NCBI GenBank assembly: GCA_002702575.1
Contig: PAAJ01000009.1
Coordinates: forward strand, 125,025-168,619
From: Phycisphaerae bacterium
GTDB lineage: Bacteria > Planctomycetota > Phycisphaerae > Phycisphaerales > SM1A02
Direction: 5' to 3'
Length of the DNA stretch: 43,595 nucleotides
Part shown: piece by piece, positions 42,265 through 43,595 of the stretch
Position numbering within the stretch: position 1 is the stretch's first letter
Layout: every line of letters starts with the position of its first letter
The notes under the pieces: generated by a model
Databases searched by the model: none
Seen by the model: only the letters and a program-made list of their open reading frames with translations
What the model was told of the DNA's origin: nothing
Position numbers and translations under genes: made by a program

Positions 42265-43595
42265 TGTCATCCGACCGTTTACTCAGGGGCGTGTTTGTCC
42301 TTCCGATCATCGTCATGCTGTGCATGGCAGCTCCGGTTCAGGCCGGTACGGAAGTTCTGGATGAGGACATCGACTCGCTCGTCAAGCGTGGCGGCAAGCT
42401 GGCCGTCGGCAACCAAGAGACGGCAGGGGACTGGGTCATCGCGAGTGTGAAGATTCGCGATTCATGGGGGGATGACGCCATTCCTCAGGCCCGGCAGGCT
42501 GCTCGAACCCAGGTCGCCGAGTTCTTCGGGGCTCAGGTCAGTGGCACCAAGGAGGCTTCGCGGGAAAGTCAGTCGGAGAAAGTCGACGGCAAGACGACTA
42601 CGAAGTTCAAGAAGAGTTTCAAGCAGGTCTCCAAGACCGAAGTTGATCAGTATCTCAGAGGCCTCGGACTCGACCGCGTCGTGACCAAGGGCGATGATCA
42701 GTACGCGATCTTTGTTCTCAGCGAGCTGGGCATGGAACAGTCGGCCAATCTCGCTGAAGCGGTCCGGAAGATCGGGCATGAGGCTGGCGAAGACGGCACG
42801 ACCACGGTGACCTCGGTCGGGATGGTCGTGATCCGGGATGACGATGTCCCCGCGGCCCGGGCTGCTGCGGTCGCCCAGGCTCAGCGTGAAGCCCTTGAGA
42901 AGGTCATGGGTATGGTGGTGGTGGGTGTGACCCAGGCCAACCGAGAAAGTGGTGGGCATCAGCAGTTCCGCGAATCCGTCTTCTCCAACACGGACGGTTT
43001 CATCGAGGACTGGGAAGTCCTGGGTGACAACGATGGTCAGGTTGGAGACCACTACCGGATCGTCATCAATGCCATCGTGACCCCCCAAAAGCTCTATGAA
43101 GACTACCGCACGCACCTTCAGAGCATGGGAGATCCGACCTTCGAAGTGAAGGGGGACGACGAGAAGGTCTGTCGTCGTTTTCAACGGTTCTTCAAGGAGA
43201 AGGGATTCCGCATCGTTGAACGCGATGCAGACTGGATCATCGAAGTCGATTCCGAATACCGGGAACGTGAGGATCCTCGAAATCCCAGCGTCACGATGAC
43301 TCTGCTCGACATGGGATTCAAGATGCGTAACCGGGCGACCGGTGATGTCATCGGCCCGCTGAAGGGTCCCAGGCGATTCAACAGTCGTCTTCAGGATCCC
43401 GTCGCTGCTCGCAGTCAGCTTCTGGACAAGGGGTTCTCCAAGTGGAAGGACACCCTCCACGAGACCATCAACGATGAAATCGTGCGCATGGCCCGTGAAG
43501 GTCGTCCTGTGACCGTCACGCTTTCCGAGTGGCCAGGCGATACCGCGACGGCGGGTCGATTGGAGAGCAGTGTCCAGTCGCTGCCGGGCGTGAAT
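42261..43595 (+). CDS. Exported LPP20/FlgT-like protein, two related domains, 3' end outside the window
   Basis: The 445 visible codons run to the right edge without a stop. ATG 42261 overlaps the preceding TGA. The signal peptide ends VQA before GTEVL. The first domain (~40-155) has the LPP20-like layout, GDWVIASVKIRDSWGDDAIP then QARQAARTQVAEFFGAQVSG. The second (~175-300) follows the same plan and matches the FlgT N-terminal style: TSVGMVVIRDDDVPAARAAA, ALEKVMGMVVVGVTQ, SNTDGFIEDWEVLGD, YRIVINAIVTPQKLYEDY. A third region after ~300 (VCRRFQRFFKEKGFRIVE...) is unassigned. In Vibrio such proteins (FlgP, FlgT) build periplasmic/outer-membrane rings; here no flagellar gene is nearby. Family resemblance is inferred from pattern, not from a search. 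Confidence 0.85.
   Translation, partial: MMSSDRLLRGVFVLPIIVMLCMAAPVQAGTEVLDEDIDSLVKRGGKLAVGNQETAGDWVIASVKIRDSWGDDAIPQARQAARTQVAEFFGAQVSGTKEASRESQSEKVDGKTTTKFKKSFKQVSKTEVDQYLRGLGLDRVVTKGDDQYAIFVLSELGMEQSANLAEAVRKIGHEAGEDGTTTVTSVGMVVIRDDDVPAARAAAVAQAQREALEKVMGMVVVGVTQANRESGGHQQFRESVFSNTDGFIEDWEVLGDNDGQVGDHYRIVINAIVTPQKLYEDYRTHLQSMGDPTFEVKGDDEKVCRRFQRFFKEKGFRIVERDADWIIEVDSEYREREDPRNPSVTMTLLDMGFKMRNRATGDVIGPLKGPRRFNSRLQDPVAARSQLLDKGFSKWKDTLHETINDEIVRMAREGRPVTVTLSEWPGDTATAGRLESSVQSLPGVN

Noticed and set aside
42462-43460. 332-codon minus-strand frame opposite the LPP20/FlgT-like gene
   Set aside because: The plus frame is continuous from a coupled ATG with a signal peptide to the window edge and has two related domains; the minus frame is low in recognisable content.
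1-43595. tRNA, rRNA, CRISPR, insertion sequence or prophage
   Set aside because: No cloverleaf-type sequence, rRNA segment, repeat-spacer array, transposase, integrase or phage structural gene was found on either strand.

Overview
The window looks like chromosomal DNA of a planctomycete, most likely of the Phycisphaerae. The grounds are a GC-rich, gene-dense sequence; secreted proteins that end in dockerin-like Ca-binding repeats closing on a 'WGDC' terminus; two exported proteins with PEP-CTERM-like ends (Pro/Ala-rich stretch, short hydrophobic helix, five or six arginines); an ECF sigma factor coupled to a Ser/Thr kinase with a long C-terminal repeat region; DUF1080, FG-GAP/ASPIC-UnbV and di-heme oxidoreductase proteins; and a dcw-type cell-wall cluster with no ftsA/ftsZ after ftsQ. 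I see no tRNA, rRNA, CRISPR array, insertion sequence, prophage or integration signature. No gene-free stretch exceeds 300 bases.

Layout. 1-4501 (minus): a likely operon of TPR lipoprotein, CRTAC1-like FG-GAP lipoprotein, MFS transporter and a PEBP-family protein cut by the window edge. 4557-8705 (plus): a divergent pair, a dockerin-tagged di-heme oxidoreductase and a dockerin-tagged FG-GAP propeller protein. 8737-14476: carbohydrate and lipid metabolism genes in mixed orientation (DUF1080, aldose 1-epimerase, PhoX-like, diacylglycerol-kinase-like, alpha-hydroxy-acid oxidase). 14585-15295: a PEP-CTERM-like protein. 15320-21082 (minus): ACS-type MFS transporter, pheA, ECF sigma factor and Ser/Thr kinase. 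21215-23260 (plus): secreted arginine/agmatine-deiminase-like enzyme and a small membrane protein. 23262-24625 (minus): lipoprotein, greA, ytoQ. 24705-32186: glycosylasparaginase, Ppx/GppA, ATP-grasp protein, a second MFS transporter of the first type, a cysteine-rich repeat protein, a solitary DNA methyltransferase and a PEP-CTERM-like protein. 32297-38660 (minus): a six-gene operon murC-murB-ddl-ftsQ-membrane protein-cls, in which every junction is a 4-base stop/start overlap. 38726-40105 (plus): an NtrC-type regulator. 40403-43595 (plus): three consecutive exported envelope proteins, the last running off the window.

How the genes fit together. Peptidoglycan precursor synthesis, a division protein and cardiolipin synthesis are translationally chained in one unit. 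The window is otherwise dominated by exported proteins using at least four routes or tags: lipoprotein signals, a Tat signal, PEP-CTERM-like tails and dockerin-like tails. The best candidates for undescribed biology are the exported three-gene cassette at the right end, whose third gene carries two domains resembling LPP20/FlgT envelope proteins although no flagellar gene is in view; the unknown membrane protein sitting where ftsA/ftsZ would be expected; and the recurring C-terminal WGDC module shared by unrelated enzymes.
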